Source: CAYHCE01 sp964355015 (GTDB lineage: Bacteria > Cyanobacteriota > Cyanobacteriia > PCC-6307 > Cyanobiaceae). From it: 13,953 bases of DNA. The position numbers and the translations under genes were made by a program. This document shows, piece after piece, positions 5,533 through 13,953 of this stretch (its first letter is position 1; the number at the start of each line of letters is the position of its first letter). The DNA is taken from the NCBI GenBank assembly GCA_964355015.1, contig CAYHCE010000058.1:1-13953 (forward strand), given 5' to 3'. The notes under the pieces were generated by a model. It did no database searches. It saw only the letters and a list, made by a program, of their open reading frames with translations, and had not been told where the DNA came from.

Positions 5533-8500
5533 TTATTGGCCCCCGAGCACCCGATAAAAGAATGTACCCGGCGAAAAGGAGTCCGCCATCAGCGGGCGCC
5601 TGGCAGCGTTGTCGACGATGGTACCCGCGCCATTTCTCACAGTCAGATGCAAGGCGTGGTTCTGTGTGATCACCAAGTAGTCGGCATCCACCAACGTCCC
5701 CCCGTCTAGTGCCAGGCGCGTTTGGCCTGACGATAGACGGAGAGCACCTTCACTTTTTGCGAGGTTCAAAGCATCCATGCGAGCCCCAATGGCTGCACCC
5801 TCGGCGGTTTCAGCCGTGCTCACTGCCGCCTGACGCATGGCTACGGGTTTGAGTCCCAGCGTACGTCGAATGCTGTTGACGGCGTTGGGCACACAAGGGC
5901 CCGCGCCGCCGACACAAGCAGAAAAAGCAGAAATGGGGTCGGACCCCTTTATTGCCGCGGCGGTCGGACTGCCGTGCCTGATCCCATAGGCTGAGGTTGC
6001 CAGAAAGTAAACGGCTTCGGCGCTTTGAGTAATCAGGTCAGCCGTTTCCTTTTCTACTCCGAATAATTGGAACCCCTTACTTACACCTTCCTCGATAGGA
6101 TTTCTGGTTTCCTGCGCACTTATGACCTGAGATGCTCCTGCTCCGCCCGAGCCAGACGCAACAAGGATGCATCCAACTCCCCCACCGCAGCCGGTAACTG
6201 CAAGAAGGATGGCGCCAAAGAATTTGGCGGCACCTGCGGCTCTCGTTGCATTCTTCCTGTGCCGCTGGGCATCCTCCGCATGTTCTTTTGCCTGTGCCGC
6301 ATAGTTTGCGGCCAACGCTTTATGCGTAATGACTTCCGCTCGGGCAGCTTCGAGTTTTTTCTGGACCTCCGCCCGGGCGGCCAAAACTGCGGACAAGTTC
6401 GCCTTTGCGTTTGCTTCGACTGCCGCATAACGTGCTAACTTGGCCTCGGTTGCGGCTATTTCTGCGTTGATCTCTTTAAGACGACGTTCCATCTGAGGGA
6501 GGCTCATCGCGCGACGCTCATTACCCGTCGGATCAGTAAAGCCGATTGGGTTGGATCCAACATACAGATACAAGTTCACTCCATCTTTCAAACCAGTTGG
6601 ATCGCAGCTTGCCCATCTCCCCAACCATGGCGCGCAATACCTTGCTCCGTGATAGGTGAGCCCACTTTCCTCATCCCGCTCCATCCCCGTATACCGATAT
6701 CGCTTCGGGATCTCAGTCTGGCTACGCACCGCCTGGTACGAAGTGCTCCCATAAGGCGTGTACTCCTCGTACGAAATGATCTGCGCGTGAATGTCCAACT
6801 CCAGGGACGCCGAGCCTAGATGGTTGCCCAACTGGTAGCGGACGAGTTGTGGCGGCGCTGGGTCGTCGCCTGCAGTGTCGACAGTGCGCGTTTCCACCAA
6901 GGCAATGCGCTGCTGGCCGTCCATGATGTGCAGCGTCTCGCGCTCCAGGCGCTCCCCACCTTGGCGCCGGCGGAAGATTTCGAAGCCGCCAAGATAGATA
7001 CGCTCTTCGACGAGATGCGCCGATTTCTCCCACACCTTTCGTACACGTTGGCCTCCGGCATCGTAGACGTAGTAGGCCGTGCCGCCTCCGCCTAAATCCG
7101 CCTGGCGCAGTTGATCGCGGTAATCCCAATGCATGTTGGGGCCAGGATCCGCTCCACCCAGATGCGGCATGCGAGTCATGTTGCCATGAGGGTCGTACGC
7201 GCATCGCTCGACCACCGGGGTGCCACCGCCGACCGTGGTGCTGCTTAGGCGATTGCTGGTTTGCGATGCTTCGATCAGGCTCGCTTCGGCGTAGGCGTAC
7301 CCGCGCGTCCAACCGGCATGTGCCGGGTTGCTGCCGCGATGCTGCATCTCGAGAAAGTTTCCGACCGCGTCATAGAGATAGCGCTCGGCATAGGTGCCCA
7401 TGGCTGCGCCGTCGTTGGCGGACCAGTCGATACCCACTCGGGGCGCGTCGTTGTGCGAGTGCGGGATGGGCGCACCGCCAATTTGGCCCAGATGCTCGCG
7501 GCCGGTAGCTTCGATCAACCGGTAGGTGGCGTCGTAGGTGTAGGTGGCGTTTGGTTCAATGCGCTGATTGCTGAAGAAAACCCGCTGCTGCGCGTCGTCG
7601 CGGATGTGGGTGATATTGCCCGCCGGATCGTACGTATAGCGCAGGTTCTGCACCTGGCATCCGGGCCAGCCGGACTCGGGCGGCTGCGGGCAGTCACCGG
7701 GGAACGCGATCGCGTTGCGACGGGTGCGTAGCTGAATCAGCCGGAAGGTAAGCGGGTCGTACTCGTAAAAGGTGCTGACGCCGTTTCCGTAATCGATCCG
7801 TTGGCGTTGGCCCTTCGCGTCGTAATCGATGTTGGTGACGAAGGGCGTCCAAACGGGAAGCCCGTTTGATGACGCGCCTTGCAGATTGGCGTCGACCCGT
7901 TCCAATAGGTTGGCCTCGTTGTACCCGGGGCGGATCACGCTGGGCCGCATCGAAGTCGTGTGCGGTGTGGTCAGCAGGACCGGACGGTTCAGGGCGTCGT
8001 ACGTTGTGCTGCTGGTGAAGGCCCCTGCTTCGAGCTGCGGCACGAGGGCGGCCTCCAGCGCCATGAGGTCCAGTAGAGCGGTCACGGCAGGCAAAGCGGC
8101 GTCGACCGTGCTCCAATCGATCGCCTGTTTGTACTCCTTCACAATCTGGCGCGACGCCCGCAGCGGGTTGCCCTTGAAGTCGTTGGCTTCGGCGATGACT
8201 GCGCCCGCCTGATCGAGATGCAGGTAAACGGCGCCGCGAAGGTTGCGCAGTTCGGCCTCCGGATGTTGCTCGCCGTAGACGATCCGATCGGTGACGAGTT
8301 CCGTACCGGGGCTCACGCCCGCGACGAAAGAACGAAGCGGCCGACGCAGGACGCCGTATTCAGTGCGGAACGTGTGTCCACGGCTATCGAAGGCGCGGAT
8401 CGGGTTGCCCGCCACGTCGTTGAGCATCCACCTGGCGCCGGCATCCATGCTGAGTTGGTGAATGCGGTTGCCCAGCATGTCGTAGGCGTAGCGCATGACG

Positions 8501-11500
8501 ACGCGGTCTTTGGCGTCGATCACAGCGCGATGGATGCCTTCGATGTCCAACTCGACGCGAGTGGCGAAGCTGTCTTCAGCGCCGTCGAGGTCGTGATCAG
8601 CGCAGACGACGCGGTTGCGCGCCACGGTGAGGAAGGGGCGACCCAGCGAGTCGAAGTGGGCCGTGGTGGGCGTGCCGGCATGGGCCGCCGCACGGGCAGA
8701 GGCGGCCTTCTCGCTGGCGCGGCGTTTGGCGTTGTCCGGCAGTGGGTTGCCGTTGGCATCGGCATCCGGCCAGTGCGCCAACGCTTTCGCCGCATCGGAC
8801 CTCAACTCATACCAGGTGGGTAGGTAGCTGTCGTTCGCCAGGCGCCGGAAGAAGGCCCCCACATCCGGGTCATCCGCGGGACTTAGCACGCTGGCGGTGC
8901 GGCTCACCAGATCGAAGCGGGCTGCCGTGTCGTTCACGTCCCAGCTGGTCTGCTGCCAGGGGTCGAACACCACCTTCTCCCAGGTGTGGTTCGGATGCAG
9001 CGTGGCCACCACGCGCTCGGCCGGGTCGTAGAACAGCACCGGGCTGACGCCGACCATGATGCCGAACTCGAAGCCATGGCTGGCACTGAAGAAGGGCTCG
9101 TATTGACGGACCGGCTTGCCCTTGTTGTTGAAGATGGTCCAGCCGCTGCCGACCCAGCGGGGGTTGAGCTCCGCTGAGGAAGTGCCCAGGGGATCCAAAC
9201 GGCCCGGCTCGGCCTGGATCTTCTTCTGGATCTCGCGGCCGAAGCCATCGGAATAGCTGAAGCTCACATGCAGCCGGCTCTCCTGCCCTGCCGCCAGGTC
9301 GCTCACGTGCGTTTCACAGGCCATGGTCGCGGCCATGGCGGGCTGCCCGATCCGTCGGTAGCGATCGAGGTCATACACGATGCGGGTGGTGGCGCCCGCC
9401 AGCAAGCCACGCGTGGTGGCAGTGGCTTGCGTCCGCTGCGGATCGGCGGACGCTTCAACAGGACTGGTCAGGAAGGCATCGATCAGGCCCTGGCTGAGAT
9501 CCGCCGCGAATCCGGCCAGCGTGTCACCCTCCACGGGTGCCGGAGCCGGCTTACCCATCACCGCCGTACCCACCACCATGCCGAGGGTGTCGAAGGCGAC
9601 CTCGGTCTGGTTGTGGTTTGGATCACTCACCAGGCGCGGCTGCAGCACCCGGTAGTCGTTGCTCTCCACCGTGACGCGGTTGTTCAGGGCGTCGCGGGTT
9701 TCCGCCATCAGCAGGTCGTGGCCGTCGAACTCCACGAAGGCGTGCTCACCGAAGGGATCGCGGATGCGTCTGGGCAGGTAGAAATGCTGCCGCGCTTCGG
9801 CCAGCTCGGTGGCCAGTGGATCTGCAGGATCCGCTGAGAAGAAGCTGCGACCGGAGGGGAGCCACCAGCGGCCATCACCTTCAAGATCCACATAGCCGCC
9901 TTGATCGCCCCTCTGACCGCCCAGCACCTGGGCCCGAGCCACGCTCGGCAGCAGCTCTTCCGCTGGCTGGCCGTCCCGGGGCCGCTGGAACACCTGATCC
10001 AGCAGGCCGGGCGTGAAGGCCAGCTTGTAGCTCTCGCCCGGCAGGGCCAGGGATTCCACCTGCCCCAGCGGCAGCAGCTGGTTGGCGTTGCCCGCCGCCG
10101 CCCCCATGTCGTTAGGGCGGTAGAGCGTGCGCAGCTGCTCGATCGGGCGCCGGCGTTGGTTGCCCGCAGCTGTGGCCTCGTAGGCGACTTCGGGGCCGGT
10201 GAACTTGTGGCGCAGATTGCCGGCAGCGGCAGGATCGGGCTCGACAAAGTCCGTGGCCTGGAAGCGGCCGGCGAGACCAGAGGCTGTGTAACCCGTCAGC
10301 TCAAAGGTGATGGCCTCGCAGGGGAGCGGATTGTGGTGCGTATCGGCCGTTTCGATCGCGTTGGTGACGCGGTTTTCGGTGTAAGTGAGCAGTGGGGTGG
10401 TTTGCTGGTCTTGATCGGTTGGATCAAGACCAGCGAAACCGGGATTCGCCACCAGTTGTCCATTGCCTGCGGCATCAACCACACGAACCTGCGCACGGCG
10501 CCCATAACCAATCGCGGCCTGTTTGAGCACGTTGCCGTACGCATCCACCTCCAGAGTCAGCGCATGCTGGATGCGCGGATCCGCTGGGTTGCGCTCGTAG
10601 TGGTAGCTGAGTGCCTCGAGCGGATGGGCGAAGAAGACGGCATGGCGATTGACGCCCCGTGCCTGCAGACGTCGGATACTGAAGTTCTGTTCGGTGACGG
10701 TGTAAGGCGTTTGGGCGCGTTCGATCTGCTCGGCCGTTGCGTTCGGGCCGGCATCATCGGCATACACCTCCTGGCGCAGCATCGAGCCCTTGAGGGCGCG
10801 GCAGGCCTCGCGCTCTTCCTCCAACGTCAGGCCGCCAGGTAGGACCGTGTCTGGCAGCAACTGGGCACGGGCTTCGGCATCACTCATGCCAGGCTCGCGG
10901 AAGTACTCGCCCTGGTCAGTGGCGTTCAGCAGGCCGGCGAAGTAGTCGGAAACGTGATCACGTCCGAAACAGACGCCGGTGTGGAACCAGGTCTTGGTAT
11001 GGACTGGCGGCACATGCGATGGGGCGGCGATGTTGTCCGCAGGAACCCCGCCATCGCTCAGCGCCGCGAGCTGCTCCGTATCCCACTGTTCCACCATCCC
11101 GAAGCCGCGGAACTCCCGCTCCTCGCCATCGAAATAGCCGTGGTGGTACGCATACCGGCTCACGAAGCGGTTGCGGCTGATGTGGTCGATCGTTTCCACC
11201 CGCTCCACCACCTGCACCGGAAACGGCAGCCGCGTGATCCAGGGTTTGCCGTTGAGCTTGTCTTCCAGGTAGAAGCGCAGCGAGGAGCAGTACTGCACGC
11301 GCGTTTCGGCGCCCAGGTTGTTGATCGTGGTGGTGAGCAGATGGGGCTTGCCTTCCGCCATCAGCGGCACATAGCGCATTTGCCGGCCGCTGTCGCCCGC
11401 CAGCGGCGACGACCACACCAGGGCCGCGGTGCCATTGCCGAGCAGATCGAGCGTGGTCACCTGGGCGGCGTTGTGGATCGGGGGGAACACCTTCAGAGCC

Positions 11501-13938
11501 ACCGCCGCGCTCCAGCTGTTGCCCGCCTGGTTGAAATACAGCCGCACCCCCTCGGCGTGCAGGTAGATCAGATCGGTGGTGCCGCTGCCGTCGATGTCGG
11601 CCAGCAGCAGCCGTTTGGGATCGAACAGCTCCGGATGGTCGAACCGTGGGGCGTTGTCCATCGACACCTTGGCGCCGAAGCGGCCGTAGCCCAGGTTTGG
11701 CCAGTAGCAGATCTCGTTGCCGAGCAGGCCGGCGCGGATGCGCACCACATCCGTGAGCCCGTCGCCGCTCATGTCGGCCAGGTGGATGCTTTCGCTGCCA
11801 TCGGCTAACACCACCCGCGGCCCTTTGTCCTCATCCCACGGCAGCGGCAGCCGCTGGGCCGGCTCAAACCCCTGCTCCTCCATCGATCGATACCAGACGA
11901 ACACCTCCCCTTCACTCACCAGCAGATCGGCGTGGCCATCGCCATCGAGGTCGATGAAGCGCAGGTTGGGATCGCTGAAGTTGATGTTCGGCAACTCGCG
12001 GAACGGCCGGAACGGCTGCCAGCCCTCGGCCCCGTCATGCTCATACAGCCCCGGCAGCAGCCCACTGAAAGTCACCACATCCGGCAGGCCATCGCCAGCC
12101 AGATCGAGGATTTGTGCATCGCCCGCCAAGCTCACATTCGGTCGACTGGACACCGTTTCCAGCGCCGCGAAGGTGACCACATCCGCCTTGTTGTCGGCGC
12201 GCAGCTGTTGGCTGATCGGGCTGAGGTTGCGCTTGTAAAACCACGCCCCCGCTTGCTCGGTGAGGATGCCCGGCAGGCCCTCGCCGTGCAGATCCACCCA
12301 GCGGTAACTGCCGCCATCGAGACCGATCGGCAGGTTCTCCAGGCTGCCCGGATCCACCACTTCCACCTGCTCGCCGAGCCGCGGCTGGCTGTAGCGGAAC
12401 TCCAGCGGCGGCAGGCTCTTGGTTGTGGTGGTGCCGTTCTCCTGCTTCCAGCCCGTCTGCACCACCTGCTTGAGGAAGCTGTAGATCGGCTTGGTGGCGA
12501 GGGCGGGATCGAGTTCGTCGTCGTAGGTGAAGTCGGTGCTGCGCACCACGCCCTCATACCCATCCGGGCCGGGAATGTGGTGCAGAATCAGCACCCGCTC
12601 GCAGCGGCGGCAGGTGCGCACCTCGAAGCCACTGCGGTAGCTGGAGAAGGCATCCGGCCGGTAGAACCAGGGCTGCTCCGGTGTGCCGGTGGGATCGACC
12701 TCGTTCAACTCACCGTAGTCAAAGCGCACCTCAAACAGCCAGTCGGCGGCGGTGTTGCTGGGCGGGTTGGCCAGATCGCTCAGGCGGCGCGGGCGCTGGC
12801 CCTGGGCATCGAGCAGCGGCGCACGATTGCCATACAAGACGCGCTGCAAATAGCGCTGGGCGGTGCGGGCTGGATCGTTCGCTGCCCCCCGGTTGCGCTG
12901 ATGGGCGGCCCGGAAAGGATCCTCCTGGTCGGGGCGCAGTGTGAACGTGCCGTCTTCCGCCTTGTAGAGATACCGAATCCCGTTGCCCTTGTCGTCGCGG
13001 CTTTCGCAGATCAGCCAGCTGAAGACCCGCTCCGGATCCAGTGGATCGGCGATGCGGGAGTTGCTGTCGGCGCCGTAGATGGTGAGGATGTTGTCTCTGG
13101 AGATCGAGCGCCAGTGCACAACGGCCCGTTGCTCGGCCTCTGGACGCGGATCGGCGGCGGTGGGGATCCACTGCCAGCGCTCGATGCGGGCGAACAGCCC
13201 CTCGATCCGCGGCCGGTAGCGGCGCACCCGGTAGCCGTCGATCACATCCTCATGGATCTCCAGCCCCGCCGCCCCCTGGCGCAGCACCGGCACTAGGTCT
13301 TCCGCACCGGAGAGCACGAACACATCCGCATCCAGCGGATCGGCGCTCCAGTCGCGGTAGCGAGGCAGGCCCTTGTCGGTTTTGCGCGTGATCGAAGGCA
13401 ACGAAAGGCTCCAGCCAAAGCCGAACGGCTCATCGCCGGCGCCGGAGTCGTAGCTGAGGCTGAGCTCCGGCCCAAATCCTCCCCGACCGGGGCTGGTGGC
13501 GATCGGCACCGTCATCGAGCCAGTGCCCGTGACCGGATTGGCGGCAAACTTCTCGCCCATGCCGCGGATGGCACCGCCGCCCTTGGGCAGGCTGACGGCA
13601 GGGGCCTGGATCAGGTGGCTCTGCCCTTGGCTGCTGTCTCCCCTTGCAGCCGATTGCCCCCGTCCTTCCGACCTGGGCTGGCCAGACCCGGGCATGGGGG
13701 CATCCATCGGCGGAAGCGGTGCGTTTCTTCTGTTATGGCCATGGATGTGGAATGGCGCCACAACTGCGCTGCCCATCGTGTGCCCGTGGCCTCCTCGGCC
13801 CCTGAGGAGCTGCTGATCTCCTTGCTGCTCCCCAGGCTGATCCTGATCAGGCGGCTGCTTCTGGGTTGCGGTTCCTATCGGATGAACTGTTGGACACCTC
13901 GAAGTATTGCCATTACCGAGGCAGCCTTGAGAAGCCAC
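5533..13938 (-). CDS. Fused TcB-TcC toxin-complex protein (SpvB / TcdB-middle / RHS) with variable C-terminal tip
   Basis: In Tc toxins the TcB and TcC parts form a hollow RHS shell that holds a cleaved C-terminal effector and docks on a TcA pore. Seen here: a Gln/Gly/Pro/His-rich leader (1-112); an SpvB domain from about 113 (SLPKGGGAIRGMGEKF, then LSYDSGAGDEPFGFGW); a beta-propeller/TcdB middle region (about 535-850) with DxxGxGxxD-type motifs near 549, 612, 663, 722, 781 and 831; TcdB middle-C (about 860-1010, LPFPVQVVERVETID, EFRGFGMVEQWD); RHS YD repeats (YAYDMLGNRI 1817, YTYDPAGNITHI 2101, YLYDAVGNFLEM 2187, AYDPHGNM 2247); and the RHS-associated core (2390-2474). In the core, D2446 and D2469 match the Asp pair expected for TcC self-cleavage. 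The tip is 2475-2801. TcB and TcC are separate genes in the classic insect-pathogen loci and fused here. The frame is uninterrupted. The GTG start at 13938 has an AGAGGA seven bases upstream, but the frame is open to the window edge, so the true start may lie outside. No TcA gene is in view. Confidence 0.93.
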   Translation of the reverse strand: MASQGCLGNGNTSRCPTVHPIGTATQKQPPDQDQPGEQQGDQQLLRGRGGHGHTMGSAVVAPFHIHGHNRRNAPLPPMDAPMPGSGQPRSEGRGQSAARGDSSQGQSHLIQAPAVSLPKGGGAIRGMGEKFAANPVTGTGSMTVPIATSPGRGGFGPELSLSYDSGAGDEPFGFGWSLSLPSITRKTDKGLPRYRDWSADPLDADVFVLSGAEDLVPVLRQGAAGLEIHEDVIDGYRVRRYRPRIEGLFARIERWQWIPTAADPRPEAEQRAVVHWRSISRDNILTIYGADSNSRIADPLDPERVFSWLICESRDDKGNGIRYLYKAEDGTFTLRPDQEDPFRAAHQRNRGAANDPARTAQRYLQRVLYGNRAPLLDAQGQRPRRLSDLANPPSNTAADWLFEVRFDYGELNEVDPTGTPEQPWFYRPDAFSSYRSGFEVRTCRRCERVLILHHIPGPDGYEGVVRSTDFTYDDELDPALATKPIYSFLKQVVQTGWKQENGTTTTKSLPPLEFRYSQPRLGEQVEVVDPGSLENLPIGLDGGSYRWVDLHGEGLPGILTEQAGAWFYKRNLSPISQQLRADNKADVVTFAALETVSSRPNVSLAGDAQILDLAGDGLPDVVTFSGLLPGLYEHDGAEGWQPFRPFRELPNINFSDPNLRFIDLDGDGHADLLVSEGEVFVWYRSMEEQGFEPAQRLPLPWDEDKGPRVVLADGSESIHLADMSGDGLTDVVRIRAGLLGNEICYWPNLGYGRFGAKVSMDNAPRFDHPELFDPKRLLLADIDGSGTTDLIYLHAEGVRLYFNQAGNSWSAAVALKVFPPIHNAAQVTTLDLLGNGTAALVWSSPLAGDSGRQMRYVPLMAEGKPHLLTTTINNLGAETRVQYCSSLRFYLEDKLNGKPWITRLPFPVQVVERVETIDHISRNRFVSRYAYHHGYFDGEEREFRGFGMVEQWDTEQLAALSDGGVPADNIAAPSHVPPVHTKTWFHTGVCFGRDHVSDYFAGLLNATDQGEYFREPGMSDAEARAQLLPDTVLPGGLTLEEEREACRALKGSMLRQEVYADDAGPNATAEQIERAQTPYTVTEQNFSIRRLQARGVNRHAVFFAHPLEALSYHYERNPADPRIQHALTLEVDAYGNVLKQAAIGYGRRAQVRVVDAAGNGQLVANPGFAGLDPTDQDQQTTPLLTYTENRVTNAIETADTHHNPLPCEAITFELTGYTASGLAGRFQATDFVEPDPAAAGNLRHKFTGPEVAYEATAAGNQRRRPIEQLRTLYRPNDMGAAAGNANQLLPLGQVESLALPGESYKLAFTPGLLDQVFQRPRDGQPAEELLPSVARAQVLGGQRGDQGGYVDLEGDGRWWLPSGRSFFSADPADPLATELAEARQHFYLPRRIRDPFGEHAFVEFDGHDLLMAETRDALNNRVTVESNDYRVLQPRLVSDPNHNQTEVAFDTLGMVVGTAVMGKPAPAPVEGDTLAGFAADLSQGLIDAFLTSPVEASADPQRTQATATTRGLLAGATTRIVYDLDRYRRIGQPAMAATMACETHVSDLAAGQESRLHVSFSYSDGFGREIQKKIQAEPGRLDPLGTSSAELNPRWVGSGWTIFNNKGKPVRQYEPFFSASHGFEFGIMVGVSPVLFYDPAERVVATLHPNHTWEKVVFDPWQQTSWDVNDTAARFDLVSRTASVLSPADDPDVGAFFRRLANDSYLPTWYELRSDAAKALAHWPDADANGNPLPDNAKRRASEKAASARAAAHAGTPTTAHFDSLGRPFLTVARNRVVCADHDLDGAEDSFATRVELDIEGIHRAVIDAKDRVVMRYAYDMLGNRIHQLSMDAGARWMLNDVAGNPIRAFDSRGHTFRTEYGVLRRPLRSFVAGVSPGTELVTDRIVYGEQHPEAELRNLRGAVYLHLDQAGAVIAEANDFKGNPLRASRQIVKEYKQAIDWSTVDAALPAVTALLDLMALEAALVPQLEAGAFTSSTTYDALNRPVLLTTPHTTSMRPSVIRPGYNEANLLERVDANLQGASSNGLPVWTPFVTNIDYDAKGQRQRIDYGNGVSTFYEYDPLTFRLIQLRTRRNAIAFPGDCPQPPESGWPGCQVQNLRYTYDPAGNITHIRDDAQQRVFFSNQRIEPNATYTYDATYRLIEATGREHLGQIGGAPIPHSHNDAPRVGIDWSANDGAAMGTYAERYLYDAVGNFLEMQHRGSNPAHAGWTRGYAYAEASLIEASQTSNRLSSTTVGGGTPVVERCAYDPHGNMTRMPHLGGADPGPNMHWDYRDQLRQADLGGGGTAYYVYDAGGQRVRKVWEKSAHLVEERIYLGGFEIFRRRQGGERLERETLHIMDGQQRIALVETRTVDTAGDDPAPPQLVRYQLGNHLGSASLELDIHAQIISYEEYTPYGSTSYQAVRSQTEIPKRYRYTGMERDEESGLTYHGARYCAPWLGRWASCDPTGLKDGVNLYLYVGSNPIGFTDPTGNERRAMSLPQMERRLKEINAEIAATEAKLARYAAVEANAKANLSAVLAARAEVQKKLEAARAEVITHKALAANYAAQAKEHAEDAQRHRKNATRAAGAAKFFGAILLAVTGCGGGVGCILVASGSGGAGASQVISAQETRNPIEEGVSKGFQLFGVEKETADLITQSAEAVYFLATSAYGIRHGSPTAAAIKGSDPISAFSACVGGAGPCVPNAVNSIRRTLGLKPVAMRQAAVSTAETAEGAAIGARMDALNLAKSEGALRLSSGQTRLALDGGTLVDADYLVITQNHALHLTVRNGAGTIVDNAARRPLMADSFSPGTFFYRVLGGQ
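5536..6516 (-). other. C-terminal toxin tip of the Tc/RHS protein: coiled coil, Gly-rich hydrophobic stretch, possible papain-like domain
   Basis: Residues 2475-2801 follow the RHS core and correspond to the hypervariable effector of TcC/RHS proteins. Order seen: an Ala/Glu/Lys-rich helical, probably coiled-coil segment (about 2477-2565); a Gly/Ala-rich hydrophobic stretch (about 2568-2605, containing FFGAILLAV and CGGGVGC); a linker (2606-2670); then a compact end domain. The end domain has GPCVPNAVNSIRRTLGL (C2682), NHALHLTVRNG (H2761, H2764) and TIVDN (D2776). A Cys followed by a helix, and later a His strand and an Asp strand, is the layout of papain-fold polymorphic toxins (deamidase or protease type). 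This is inference from motif order only and the domain family is not recognised with certainty. Base composition falls compared with the toxin body, as expected for exchanged RHS tips. Confidence 0.5.
10399..10440. repeat. Perfect inverted repeat (hairpin) inside the toxin coding region
   Basis: The arms GCTGGTCTTGATC (10404-10416) and GATCAAGACCAGC (10422-10434) are perfectly complementary around the five-base loop GGTTG. A further five pairs (GGTTT with AAACC) follow after one bulged G, giving an 18-pair stem. It falls in codons for residues about 1167-1180 (around LDPTDQDQ), in a linker between conserved domains. No other palindrome of this quality was noticed in the gene. Confidence 0.8.
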
Positions 13939-13945
13939 AAGCTCA

Positions 13946-13951
13946 TCCTCT
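13946..13951 (-). promoter_or_regulatory. Candidate Shine-Dalgarno AGAGGA for the toxin GTG start
   Basis: AGAGGA lies seven bases before the GTG at 13938 on the minus strand. It supports but does not prove that start, since the reading frame is still open at the window edge. The next in-frame ATG (residue 55) has GGAGG about 14 bases upstream, which is too far to be convincing. Confidence 0.3.
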
Positions 13952-13953
13952 GC

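Noticed and set aside
7700..7712. GCGATCGC octamer (HIP1) as evidence of a cyanobacterial host
   Set aside because: Only a single copy was noticed, far too few to support the assignment.
9901..10842. Plus-strand ORF of 313 codons, and others at 10954-11808 and 8218-8823
   Set aside because: Antisense shadows of the toxin frame with no family resemblance.
11932..13296. Long plus-strand ORF of 454 codons
   Set aside because: Antisense shadow of the toxin gene in GC-rich sequence; His/Ala/Val/Gly-rich with no recognisable domain, while the minus strand here encodes the clear SpvB and TcdB domains.
1..13953. CRISPR array, tRNA, rRNA, integron attC or phage genes
   Set aside because: No regularly spaced direct repeats, tRNA-like cloverleaf, rRNA segment or phage structural gene was seen. 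A GTTATTG near 5532 does not fit the attC core pattern.

Overview
The window is dominated by one very large minus-strand gene (5533 to 13938, open to the window edge). It encodes a fused TcB-TcC-type toxin-complex protein of at least 2801 residues: an SpvB-like N-terminus, the TcdB middle domains with a DxxGxGxxD beta-propeller, an RHS shell with the RHS-associated core, and a variable C-terminal tip of about 327 residues. It is intact and is the only clearly functional non-transposon gene. No TcA subunit, chitinase or phage gene is visible.

Everything downstream of the toxin in its direction of transcription (window positions 1 to 5532) is decayed or mobile. A small membrane-protein gene starts about 100 bp after the toxin stop. 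It is split by two related DDE insertion sequences in the same orientation: IS-B (3578-5349, TSD AGAT) and IS-A (1760-3480, TSD AGCT). Each has terminal inverted repeats of the form AGGG-N-YTCCTGARAAA and an intact transposase. Removing both elements and one TSD copy each restores a continuous two-helix membrane reading frame, which also carries frameshifts and a 3' truncation. The next gene, a roughly 405-codon protein of unknown function (368-1582), is broken by about five frameshifts or small deletions but can be followed through all of them to a recognisable end. Positions 1-367 hold nothing I can name.

The layout reads as toxin, then membrane protein, then hypothetical protein, all on the minus strand and possibly once an operon. 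The toxin has kept its frame while its two downstream partners have been lost. Whether those partners were immunity or accessory genes, or an unrelated pair, cannot be decided here.

Organism: probably a Gram-negative bacterium of fairly high GC. The toxin body is GC-rich (43 of 60 bases in line 12001), while the toxin tip and IS regions are visibly lower. Transposases of this type are common in cyanobacteria among others, but a cyanobacterial host is only a weak guess.
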